From Betaproteobacteria bacterium (lineage in GTDB: Bacteria; Pseudomonadota; Gammaproteobacteria; Burkholderiales; JACQAP01), in NCBI GenBank assembly GCA_016194905.1, contig JACQAP010000018.1, positions 1-53,386 on the forward strand: a stretch of DNA of 53,386 nt. The letters run 5' to 3'. Shown here piece by piece: positions 1 to 7,524 of the stretch (the first letter of the stretch is position 1; the number at the start of each line of letters is the position of its first letter). Below the pieces are notes generated by a model. The model was not told the origin of the DNA and did no database searches. It saw nothing but the letters and a program-made list of their open reading frames with translations. A program made the position numbers and the translations under genes.

Positions 1-1802
1 CGACCACGACCGGGACGCTGCAAATCGGCGGGGACAGTTACCCGGATGAGTTTTTTGCCGGTCGCATCGACGAGGTGCGCATCTACAACCGCGCGCTCAG
101 CGCAGCCGAGATCCAGACCGATATGAATACGGCGGTCGGCGCGCCGCCGGATACCATACCGCCGAGCGTCGCGCTCACCGAGCCGGCCGGCGGCTCGACC
201 GTGTTTAGCCTGGTCAGGGTGGCGGCGACGGCGACGGATAACGTCGGCATTGCGGGGGTTCAATTCTTTGTTGACGGTCAAGCCCTCGGCGCCGAGGCGA
301 CGGTCGAGCCCTACTCGGTCAACTGGGATCCGTCAAGCGTTGCTCCGGGTAGCCATGTCCTTACGGCCCGCGCCCGCGATTTCAGCAACAATACGACTCT
401 GAGCGCTCCCGTTTCGGTGACGGTGGCCGCGGCGACTCCAGGGCTGGCAGGTCAGTGGGCCGCGCCTGTTGCCTGGCCAATCGTCGCGGTGCACGCCAAC
501 CTGCTGTCGACCGGGGAAATCCTCGCGTGGGACGGACAGAACAACGGCAACGATGCGCGCCTGTGGAATCCCACGACGGGTGTCTTCACGTCGGTTCCGA
601 ACAACCTCACCAATATATTCTGCGCGGGCCACTGCCAGCTGGCCGATGGGAGGCTTCTCGTGGCTGGCGGACACATAGCGGCGCACGTCGGTCTCAGCGA
701 CACCAATCTCTTCAATCCGGCGACGCGCACTTGGGCGAGAGTCGCACCGATGGCCGTCGGGCGCTGGTATCCGACGACGACGACGCTCCCGGACGGGCGC
801 ATTCTCGTGACGTCGGGTGAGATCAACTGCAACGGGTGCTTCGCTCCAATCCCCGAGATTTACAACCCGCAGACCAATGTCTGGACGCAGCTGACCGGCG
901 CGAGCCTCGGTCTCCCGTATTATCCGCACATGTTCGTCCTCCCCGACGGACGGGTGCTGGCGGCGGCCACAACGGAAGACATGATCGTTACGCGAGTACT
1001 CAATATCGGCACGCAGACCTGGTCGGTCGTCGACCCCAACCCGGTCGACGGCGGCAGCTCCGTCATGTACTCCTCCGGGAAAGTGATGAAGTCGGGACGC
1101 TCCGTCGATCCGGATCAGGTAGTGATTCCGTCCGTGGCGACGACTTATGTACTCGACATGACGCAAGCCTCACCGCAGTGGCGGCAGACCTCGCCTATGA
1201 TGTTCGCGCGCACCTTCCATACGCTGACACTGCTGCCCGATGGCACGGTCCTCGCGACCGGAGGCGGCCCGACAACGGATGCGATCGGTGTGGGCAGTGC
1301 GGTCCTCAGTGCGGAGCTTTGGTCGCCGGCCACCGAGACCTGGACGACGCTGCCGAGCATGCAGAAGCCCCGCTTGTATCACTCGACGGCGCTGTTGCTG
1401 CCTGACGCGCGCGTGCTGGTCATGGGCGGCGGACGGTTCAACGGTGTGAATGAACCCACTGACCAGTTGAGCTCGGAGTTCTACTCGCCTCCCTATCTTT
1501 TCAAGGGCGCACGGCCCGCGATCAGCTCGGCCCCCGCCTCCGCCACCTATGGAGGAAACATCGCCGTGCAGACGCCCGATGCCGCGCGCATCGCATCGGT
1601 CTCGCTCGTCAAGCTCGGATCGGTCACCCATTCCATCAACCAGGACCAGCGCTTCCTGCAGTTGCCGTTTGCAGCAGCAGGCGGCACGCTGAACGTGCAG
1701 GCACCGGCCAACGCCAACCTGGCGCCTCCCGGCTACTACATGCTGTTCATTCTCGATACGAACGGCGTCCCCTCGGTAGCCGCGACGCTGCAACTTCAGT
1801 AA
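1..1802 (+). CDS. Secreted galactose/glyoxal oxidase-like copper-radical oxidase, 5' partial
   Basis: The frame is open from base 3, so the gene starts outside the window; 599 residues are visible. Order: the end of a LamG/concanavalin-like domain (RIDEVRIYNRALS), a bacterial Ig-like domain, a kelch-repeat propeller, and a C-terminal DUF1929 early-set domain. By family knowledge, galactose oxidase uses a Tyr-Cys radical cofactor and a copper bound by two Tyr and two His. Matching residues are seen: Cys in FCAGHC (codon at 621), Tyr in RWYPTT (768), Tyr-His in RLYHST (1377 and 1380), and His in SVTHSIN (1629). It probably oxidises a primary alcohol or aldehyde to give H2O2 outside the cell; the substrate cannot be read from sequence. 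The DUF4038 lipoprotein gene follows 78 bases later on the same strand. Confidence 0.88.
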   Translation, partial: TTTGTLQIGGDSYPDEFFAGRIDEVRIYNRALSAAEIQTDMNTAVGAPPDTIPPSVALTEPAGGSTVFSLVRVAATATDNVGIAGVQFFVDGQALGAEATVEPYSVNWDPSSVAPGSHVLTARARDFSNNTTLSAPVSVTVAAATPGLAGQWAAPVAWPIVAVHANLLSTGEILAWDGQNNGNDARLWNPTTGVFTSVPNNLTNIFCAGHCQLADGRLLVAGGHIAAHVGLSDTNLFNPATRTWARVAPMAVGRWYPTTTTLPDGRILVTSGEINCNGCFAPIPEIYNPQTNVWTQLTGASLGLPYYPHMFVLPDGRVLAAATTEDMIVTRVLNIGTQTWSVVDPNPVDGGSSVMYSSGKVMKSGRSVDPDQVVIPSVATTYVLDMTQASPQWRQTSPMMFARTFHTLTLLPDGTVLATGGGPTTDAIGVGSAVLSAELWSPATETWTTLPSMQKPRLYHSTALLLPDARVLVMGGGRFNGVNEPTDQLSSEFYSPPYLFKGARPAISSAPASATYGGNIAVQTPDAARIASVSLVKLGSVTHSINQDQRFLQLPFAAAGGTLNVQAPANANLAPPGYYMLFILDTNGVPSVAATLQLQ

Positions 1803-1880
1803 CGGAGCATTGCGTCGGCGCAGGACGCCGGTGACTATCAGGATCAGGGAGGATGGATTTCCTATCCCTTCAAGGGAGGG

Positions 1881-3398
1881 TTGTTGAAACCGCTTAACGT
1901 CGCGCGTAACAGGCCGCGGGGCGTTACCCTGATCCTGTGTCTGCTTGTCTGCGCTTTTTTGGGATGTGGCGGAGGATCATCATCTTCTGCCCCTCCCGCC
2001 GGCTCGGCCGTCTCTGCCTTCCCCCTGGTCGCCTCGGGCAGCGGAAGATATTTGCAGGACCAGAACGGCGCCCCCTTCCCCATTCTTGGGCGCACGGCCT
2101 GGTTCATCACGTCGCTCGCGGAGACGGACTACAAGACGTTTATCGACGACACGGTAGCCAAGGGCTACAACGCGATCGAGTTTCACGTCGTCAACCACGA
2201 CGTGCGCGGCAACAACCCGCCTTTCGGCAACAACCCGACTTTGGGCGGCAACGGCGTGCTGCCCTTCACCAAGCGGCTAGACATGACGGCCTGGGCCGGC
2301 TCGCTTTCCTACACCACAGACATCAACGCCGAGGCCCCCGACTTCTCGCAACCGAATGAGCCGTACTGGACGCACGTCGATGCACTGCTCGCTTATGCAG
2401 AATCCAAGGGCGTGCTCTGCTTCATGTTCCCCGCTTACGCCGGGGCCGGAGGGGGCGCTGAGGGCTGGATGCGCGAGATGGTCGCCAACGGCTCGATCAA
2501 AATGCAGACCTACGGCGCCTTTCTCGCTGCCAGATACAAGACCCGCGGGAACATCGTCTGGATGTTGGGCGGCGACTTCGGAACCGCCTTCACAGATCCA
2601 GAACTCGCCGTCGAGCAGGCCATGCTCGCCGGGATGAAGAGCATCGGCGGGCAGACGAGCCGCAACTTCTCCGCTGAATGGAACAGCGACTCGATCTATA
2701 CCGATGAAATCGATCCGATACTGCAACAGGCCGGCACGCTGCAAGGCGCCTATAGTTTCCGTGGAAACGTCAATACCTACGCCCGCAGCGGATATGCATA
2801 CCCATCCGTGATGCCGACCTTCCTGCTCGAAGAACCGTATGATGAGGAAGGCCCGGATGGGAATAACGTCAATAGCTCGGCGATTCAGCCGGTACGCCGC
2901 TTCCAGTGGTGGGGCTGGCTCTCCGGCATCGGCGGCTATATCTCGGGCAACGGCTACGTCTGGCCGTTCAATTCCTTGCCACCCAGCGACGACTGGCGGT
3001 TGCACCTGAACACGCAAGGCGCGCGGGACATGGCGCGGCTCAACGCCTTCGTTCGCTCGATCGCCTGGTACAACCTGGTCCCCTCCGGCCTCGCCGGGAT
3101 GAATACGCTCGTCGTCGATAACTCGTTGCCGGACTCGATCGCGTATGTCGCCGCGGCGGCGACGCCCGACGGCACGCTGCTGGTTGCCTACGTGCCACCT
3201 GATTACCCGCCGGGATCGATCACCATCGACATGACGGGAATGAGCGGCCCGGTGCGGGCGCGCTGGTTCAACCCCGCCAGCGCCGCATTCATGTCGATTG
3301 GTACGTTTCCCACTACCGGCACCTCCACATCATTTACGCCGCCTGGAAACAACGGCACCGGCTTTACCGACTGGGTTCTAGTGCTGGAAAAGCAATAG
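1881..3398 (+). CDS. DUF4038 / apiosidase-like glycoside hydrolase lipoprotein
   Basis: The 505-residue product has an N-terminal signal ending in a lipobox (CAFLGC) followed by Gly/Ser, so it is likely an outer-envelope lipoprotein. The body resembles the DUF4038 (apiosidase-like, GH140-related) TIM barrel followed by a C-terminal domain of the putative collagen-binding type. Candidate acidic catalytic residues lie in WMLGGDFG and LLEEPYDEEG, which fit the family's conserved positions. The start is TTG at 1881 or 1884; both lie just after an AGGGAGG ribosome-binding site, and the second has the better spacing. It follows the copper oxidase, so the two may act on the same extracellular polymer. 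The family call is fairly firm; the sugar specificity is unknown. Confidence 0.75.
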   Translation: MLKPLNVARNRPRGVTLILCLLVCAFLGCGGGSSSSAPPAGSAVSAFPLVASGSGRYLQDQNGAPFPILGRTAWFITSLAETDYKTFIDDTVAKGYNAIEFHVVNHDVRGNNPPFGNNPTLGGNGVLPFTKRLDMTAWAGSLSYTTDINAEAPDFSQPNEPYWTHVDALLAYAESKGVLCFMFPAYAGAGGGAEGWMREMVANGSIKMQTYGAFLAARYKTRGNIVWMLGGDFGTAFTDPELAVEQAMLAGMKSIGGQTSRNFSAEWNSDSIYTDEIDPILQQAGTLQGAYSFRGNVNTYARSGYAYPSVMPTFLLEEPYDEEGPDGNNVNSSAIQPVRRFQWWGWLSGIGGYISGNGYVWPFNSLPPSDDWRLHLNTQGARDMARLNAFVRSIAWYNLVPSGLAGMNTLVVDNSLPDSIAYVAAAATPDGTLLVAYVPPDYPPGSITIDMTGMSGPVRARWFNPASAAFMSIGTFPTTGTSTSFTPPGNNGTGFTDWVLVLEKQ

Positions 3399-3537
3399 CG
3401 TGAACCAAGTGTCTGCCTCGATCTCGGTCTGGAGCGCCGGGCCCACGTGCAGGTCCACGCATGGACCGATGCGGTTCTCGACTAACGCAAGCAAGTATGA
3501 AATGCCGCGATTTCGCCTGCTCCATTTCCGCAAGAGC

Positions 3538-4425
3538 TTAGCGTGCCTTCGTTGGCCGAGGAAGTAAGCCGAGCTGCATCAGGCAGTCTCTTGCAGTTCC
3601 GAAATCGAACTCGCCGAGCAGGCGCCGCAACCGCTCCTCGCACTTCTCGAGGTTCGTATAGTGGCGAAACCGTGATAACCAGCTGGTCTGCACGCGCGGT
3701 TGCGCTGGATCGATTTCCCATGGGTGCAGGTAGAAGATGAAGGGTCGCCCTTCGCGTTGATTAATTGATGCCAGCCCCCAACGCGACAACCAATACGGCA
3801 ACAATCTGAAGTATCCGCCCCCTGCCACGGGAAGCCTGCAACCAAGAATCGTTGCCGTTGCTAACGGCCACTCCACGATGGATTTTCCATTCGGAGTGGA
3901 CATACGATTCGGGGCCCGCTCGGCGTCCGGGATGCCATAGCGATCATGATGCACAGGAAAAATACTCGAGTCGTAGACGAATCCGAGTTCCACCAGAATG
4001 TCTAGGGCCCAAAGGGACTCGCGTACGATGGAATAGCTTGCTGCGCGGTATCCAAGTACCGCGGACCCGGTAATATCCTCGAGCAGACTCTTGGATCGAA
4101 GCGTTTCTTCGTGAAACTCTTTGGGCGACTGCTCGTATACGAGCCGGTGTGAAAACCCATGGCAGGCGATCTCGTGGCCGCCTGCGGCAATATCTTTGAC
4201 CAATTGTGGATACCGCTCGGCCACCCATCCCAGCACGAAGAAAGTCCCCTGGACATCGAACTGCTCGAATATGGCGAGCAATTTCTGGGTGTTTCCGACC
4301 ACGCGCGATTCACGCGAGTTCCAGCTATCGCGATGTATGTTCGGCGCCAACGCCGCGACGTGAAAGTAGTCTTCCACATCAACAGTCAGCGCATTGGGCA
4401 TACTCAATGTTGATTCGATATTCAT
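3538..4425 (-). CDS. XrtA/PEP-CTERM-type polysaccharide deacetylase
   Basis: The 295-residue product matches NodB-type deacetylases linked to exosortase (XrtA) exopolysaccharide loci, with the DUF3473 C-terminal extension. The N-terminal NALTVDVEDYFHVAA carries the metal-binding Asp pair. GHEIACHGFSHRLVY carries the HxxxH metal ligands. GYRAASYSI and the late FYLHPWEID complete the active site. It should remove N-acetyl groups from an exopolysaccharide. The frame continues upstream to 4566, but homologues begin a few residues before NALTVD, so ATG at 4425 is preferred; ATG at 4401 is possible. No exosortase or PEP-CTERM gene is in the window, so the link to that system rests on family knowledge. 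Confidence 0.85.
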   Translation of the reverse strand: MNIESTLSMPNALTVDVEDYFHVAALAPNIHRDSWNSRESRVVGNTQKLLAIFEQFDVQGTFFVLGWVAERYPQLVKDIAAGGHEIACHGFSHRLVYEQSPKEFHEETLRSKSLLEDITGSAVLGYRAASYSIVRESLWALDILVELGFVYDSSIFPVHHDRYGIPDAERAPNRMSTPNGKSIVEWPLATATILGCRLPVAGGGYFRLLPYWLSRWGLASINQREGRPFIFYLHPWEIDPAQPRVQTSWLSRFRHYTNLEKCEERLRRLLGEFDFGTARDCLMQLGLLPRPTKAR

Positions 4426-4639
4426 ATGATTCGATGCGTTCCAAACGTCAATGGCAATTCTATCATCCGCGACCCCGCTACTCGACATCTCCACTCTGCG
4501 CTTCGGTCTCCCAACTGGATTCAGGCACTGGCACGTGACCACGCCCAGTCGAATGCTGGCACCCACGAATCGATGATCGAGGCCTCGCCGCCTGGCTCAA
4601 TTGTCGAGAAACGTCAGGATATGGCTCGGGCGGTTGGCG
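4426..4639. other. Non-coding stretch upstream of the deacetylase
   Basis: No convincing gene is visible. Short open frames on both strands have no recognisable product. It lies between the divergent deacetylase gene and the rfbD remnant, in the middle of a rearranged exopolysaccharide locus. Confidence 0.5.
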
Positions 4640-4841
4640 TTGCCACTGGTCAAAAACGCCTACGGGCAGTATCTTCCGGGTTTCCTGGCGGAACCCGGTG
4701 TTCTGATGCGAATTACGCTTACTGCGATACACGGCGCACTGGCCGATGCAGTTCGGCCCAGTGATTGTCAATGCCGCTGCCTACGTCGCCGTCGGCAAGG
4801 TTGATCGTGAATGGATAATCGTAAATCGCGAAGAACCATGA
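4640..4841 (+). pseudogene. Decayed N-terminal fragment of rfbD (dTDP-4-dehydrorhamnose reductase)
   Basis: A translation starting at 4640 reads LPLVKNAYGQYLPGFLAEP, which resembles the RfbD start (a glycine-rich G-NGQVG-L segment, then LAPLGEV). After a frame change, the frame at 4761 reads VIVNAAAYVAVGKVDRE, close to the RfbD signature VIVNAAAYTAVDKAE, then stops at 4839-4841. The two pieces are in the order and spacing of the RfbD N-terminus, but need at least one frameshift, and the rest of the about 300-residue protein is missing. RfbD makes dTDP-L-rhamnose, so a rhamnose pathway may have been lost from this locus. Positions 4842-4947 hold only the leader of the next gene. The second piece is the stronger evidence. 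Confidence 0.5.
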
Positions 4842-4947
4842 ATGGCGAATCGAGAATCTGACAATTTTCCATTGTTGAAACCGATCCGAACAGCAAGACC
4901 ATAGTTCGATATAGATTTGTTTTGAATCAAGTGAAGGAGACTTAGAA

Positions 4948-6270
4948 ATGAGTGCAAGAAGTGCGTCCGCAGTTGCGTTGATTGAACGGTTTCGCAAGCG
5001 AACTTCGATTGTGGGAATTATCGGTCTTGGTTACGTAGGGCTGCCTCTTGCATTACGCTTTTCGGAAGTCGGATTTCGAGTAATCGGGTTCGATATCGAT
5101 GATGCTAAAGCAGCAGCAATCAACTCGGGGCGGAGCTACTTCATTCATATTCCAAGTACTGCGGTTGCATCGGCCAAATCCCACGGGTTTGAGGCAACGA
5201 CCGACTTCTCGCGTACAGGTGAAGCTGATGCCTTGATAATCTGTGTTCCTACACCGCTAAATCCTTCCAGAGAACCCGATCTTTCATTCGTGATAAACAC
5301 CACAGAATCGGTACTCCCGCATCTGCGCTCTGGACAACTGATCTCTTTGGAGAGCACGACCTACCCCGGCACCACGGAAGAGGAGCTGAAGCCGAGACTC
5401 GAGCGACGCGGATTCAAAGTTGGGGAGGATGTTTTTCTGTGTTTCTCTCCCGAGCGGGAAGACCCGGGCAATCCGCATTTCACCACGCGGACCATTGCGA
5501 AAGTGTGTGGTGGATCTACCCCATCATGTCTCGAAGTGGGGCTGGAACTATACCGCCAGGCAGTTGACACGGTGGTACCCGTGAGCTCGACTCAGGCTGC
5601 CGAGCTGACCAAATTGCTAGAGAACATACACAGAGCCGTTAATATCGGCCTTGTCAACGAGATGAAGATCATCGCGGATCGGATGGGCATTGACATCCAC
5701 GAGGTAATTCGCGCGGCCGCGACCAAGCCATTTGGCTTCGTACCTTATTTTCCAGGACCAGGTCTCGGCGGGCATTGCATCCCGATAGATCCCTTCTACC
5801 TGACATGGAAGGCCCGTCAATATGGAGTGCATACACGTTTCATTGAATTGGCCGGCGAGATTAACAGCGCCATGCCGTCCTGGGTAGTAAGCAAAGTAGT
5901 CGACGCGCTCAATGAACAGCGAAAACCCGTCAAGGGAAGCCGGATCCTCGTGCTCGGCATAGCTTATAAGAAAAATGTTGACGATATGCGTGAATCTCCT
6001 TCAGTCGAGCTGATGGAACTGCTTATTGCCAAAGGAGCGCGCGTTGATTATTCCGACCCACACGTTCCGGCGTTCCCAAGGATGCGCAAGTATCACTTTG
6101 ACCTTACGAGCGTAACGATAAATGCCGAGAACCTCGCCGGTTACGATCTTGTGCTGATTGCTACAAATCATGATGTGTTTGACTACGAGATGATACGCAG
6201 AAATTCGCAACTCATCGTTGATACCCGTGGTGTCTACCAGGTCGCTTCAAACAATATCGTCAGGGCTTGA
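4948..6270 (+). CDS. wbpA: UDP-N-acetyl-D-glucosamine 6-dehydrogenase (WbpA/TviB type)
   Basis: This 440-residue NAD-dependent nucleotide-sugar dehydrogenase oxidises the C6 of a UDP-HexNAc to the uronic acid used for surface polysaccharides. The N-terminal Rossmann motif is [13 protein letters not shown]. The central dimerisation domain includes the catalytic Cys in [11 protein letters not shown]. The C-terminal UDP-binding domain contains [16 protein letters not shown]. Length and motifs match the UDP-GlcNAc (WbpA/VipA) branch better than UDP-glucose dehydrogenase, but substrate choice is inferred. A good GAAGGAG ribosome-binding site precedes ATG at 4948. Base composition is visibly less GC-rich than in the neighbours, which suggests transfer. 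The stop codon directly abuts the galE start. Confidence 0.88.
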   Translation: MSARSASAVALIERFRKRTSIVGIIGLGYVGLPLALRFSEVGFRVIGFDIDDAKAAAINSGRSYFIHIPSTAVASAKSHGFEATTDFSRTGEADALIICVPTPLNPSREPDLSFVINTTESVLPHLRSGQLISLESTTYPGTTEEELKPRLERRGFKVGEDVFLCFSPEREDPGNPHFTTRTIAKVCGGSTPSCLEVGLELYRQAVDTVVPVSSTQAAELTKLLENIHRAVNIGLVNEMKIIADRMGIDIHEVIRAAATKPFGFVPYFPGPGLGGHCIPIDPFYLTWKARQYGVHTRFIELAGEINSAMPSWVVSKVVDALNEQRKPVKGSRILVLGIAYKKNVDDMRESPSVELMELLIAKGARVDYSDPHVPAFPRMRKYHFDLTSVTINAENLAGYDLVLIATNHDVFDYEMIRRNSQLIVDTRGVYQVASNNIVRA

Positions 6271-7281
6271 ATGACAATTTTCGTCACCGGCGGCACCGGC
6301 TATATCGGCTCCCACACCGTTGTCGAGCTCATGACAGCTGGCCACGATGTGTTCATCATCGACAACCTGCACAACAGCAAGGCCTCGGTGCTTGACCGCA
6401 TCGAGCGCATTGCCGGCCGGCGGCCGGGTTTCGCGCAAATCGACGTTCGCGACCGCCCTGCCCTGCGGCAACTGTTCGCCGACCACCACTTTGACGCGGT
6501 AATCCATTTCGCCGGCCTGAAGGCAGTCGGTGAGTCTGCCGCCCAGCCACTTGCGTATTACGATAACAACGTCTCGGGCAGCGTGGCGCTCGTCGAGTGC
6601 ATGCTGGAGGCCGGGCTGAAGACGATCGTGTTTTCATCCTCTGCAACTGTGTACGGCGAGCCCAGGACGGTGCCGATTCGCGAAGATTTTCCATTGTCGG
6701 CCACCAATCCCTACGGCCGCACGAAGCTGATGATCGAGGATATCCTGCGAGACGTGGCGAAAACCGATTCCGCATGGCGCATCGGACTCCTGCGTTATTT
6801 CAATCCGGTAGGGGCTCATGTTTCCGGTTTGATTGGCGAGGATCCGAGCGGCATACCCAATAACCTGATTCCTTATGTCGCTCAGGTTGCAGCGGGTAAG
6901 CTGAAGGAGTTGTCGATATATGGAAATGACTATCCGACACCTGACGGTACCGGTGTGCGCGACTATATTCACGTCGTCGATCTCGCACGCGGCCATCTCG
7001 CGGCGATGAACGCCTTGCGCGAGCGCACTGGCGTTGTGACTGCAAATCTCGGCACGGGACGGGGTTACAGCGTACTGGAGATGGTGAAGGCATTTTCCGC
7101 TGCCAGCGGCAAGGCGGTGCCCTATCGCATTGTTGCTCGCCGGCCGGGAGACATCGGTCAGTGCTATGCCGACCCTGCCCTCGCCCGTGAAGCGCTCGGC
7201 TGGCAGGCGCGGCTTGGCATCGACGCCATGTGCGCCGATACCTGGCGCTGGCAGCAGTGGGCCGCGGAAAATCTCTTCTGA
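6271..7281 (+). CDS. galE: UDP-glucose 4-epimerase
   Basis: The 336-residue extended short-chain dehydrogenase interconverts UDP-glucose and UDP-galactose (or the N-acetyl forms) in the cytoplasm. The NAD-binding motif GGTGYIGSH is at the N-terminus. The catalytic Ser/Thr sits in SSSATVYGEP, and the YxxxK pair in NPYGRTKLM. Length is normal for GalE. ATG starts immediately after the TGA of the preceding dehydrogenase gene, so translation is probably coupled and the two genes form one sugar-nucleotide operon. Unlike its upstream neighbour it has the GC-rich codon use typical of this window. Confidence 0.93.
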   Translation: MTIFVTGGTGYIGSHTVVELMTAGHDVFIIDNLHNSKASVLDRIERIAGRRPGFAQIDVRDRPALRQLFADHHFDAVIHFAGLKAVGESAAQPLAYYDNNVSGSVALVECMLEAGLKTIVFSSSATVYGEPRTVPIREDFPLSATNPYGRTKLMIEDILRDVAKTDSAWRIGLLRYFNPVGAHVSGLIGEDPSGIPNNLIPYVAQVAAGKLKELSIYGNDYPTPDGTGVRDYIHVVDLARGHLAAMNALRERTGVVTANLGTGRGYSVLEMVKAFSAASGKAVPYRIVARRPGDIGQCYADPALAREALGWQARLGIDAMCADTWRWQQWAAENLF

Positions 7282-7284
7282 ATA

Positions 7285-7304
7285 TGGAGGCGGAGGTCGG
7301 AATC
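7285..7304 (+). repeat. 20-base match to the 3' end of tRNA-Cys
   Basis: The sequence tggaggcggaggtcggaatc matches bases 19681-19700, the CCA, acceptor strand and T-arm end of the tRNA-Cys gene, at 19 of 20 positions. The rest of the tRNA is absent. It lies 3 bases after the galE stop and about 110 bases from tRNA-Sec. It looks like a leftover tRNA 3' end, as is common at old integration sites; chance similarity between tRNA genes is the alternative. Confidence 0.4.
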
Positions 7305-7416
7305 CAATGCGATACTGAAAATTTGGTCCCTCTTTCATGAGTCTGCGCCGGACCGGCGACACAACGGCTTCAAGCTAGGCCGGGCGCGCTTGGCGCGGCC
7401 GACGCAAGCGTAGTCG

Positions 7417-7512
7417 TGGCGGAAGAGAATGGGAGTCGAACCCACCCGGAAGCGCATAGCGCTCCCAACCGGGTTTGAGGCCCGGCCGCCCCACCAGGGA
7501 CGATTCTCTTCC
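7417..7512 (-). tRNA. selC: tRNA-Sec (anticodon UCA)
   Basis: The minus-strand transcript folds as a long selenocysteine tRNA: an 8-base acceptor stem (GGAAGAGA with UCUCUUCC), anticodon stem CCGGG/CCCGG closing loop CCUCAAA with anticodon UCA, a long variable arm (GGGAGCGC and GCGCUUCC), and a T-arm with GGUUCGACUCC. Discriminator G (7420) and an encoded CCA (7417-7419) complete 96 bases. It starts only 12 bases after the selB stop codon, so it is probably co-transcribed with selAB and processed out. A GC-rich hairpin at 7385-7397 lies downstream but lacks a T tract. Confidence 0.96.
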
Positions 7513-7524
7513 TCATGTTGCGAG

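Noticed and set aside
7379-7400. Terminator after selC
   Set aside because: A GC-rich hairpin exists, but no T tract follows, so the claim is not strong enough for a feature.
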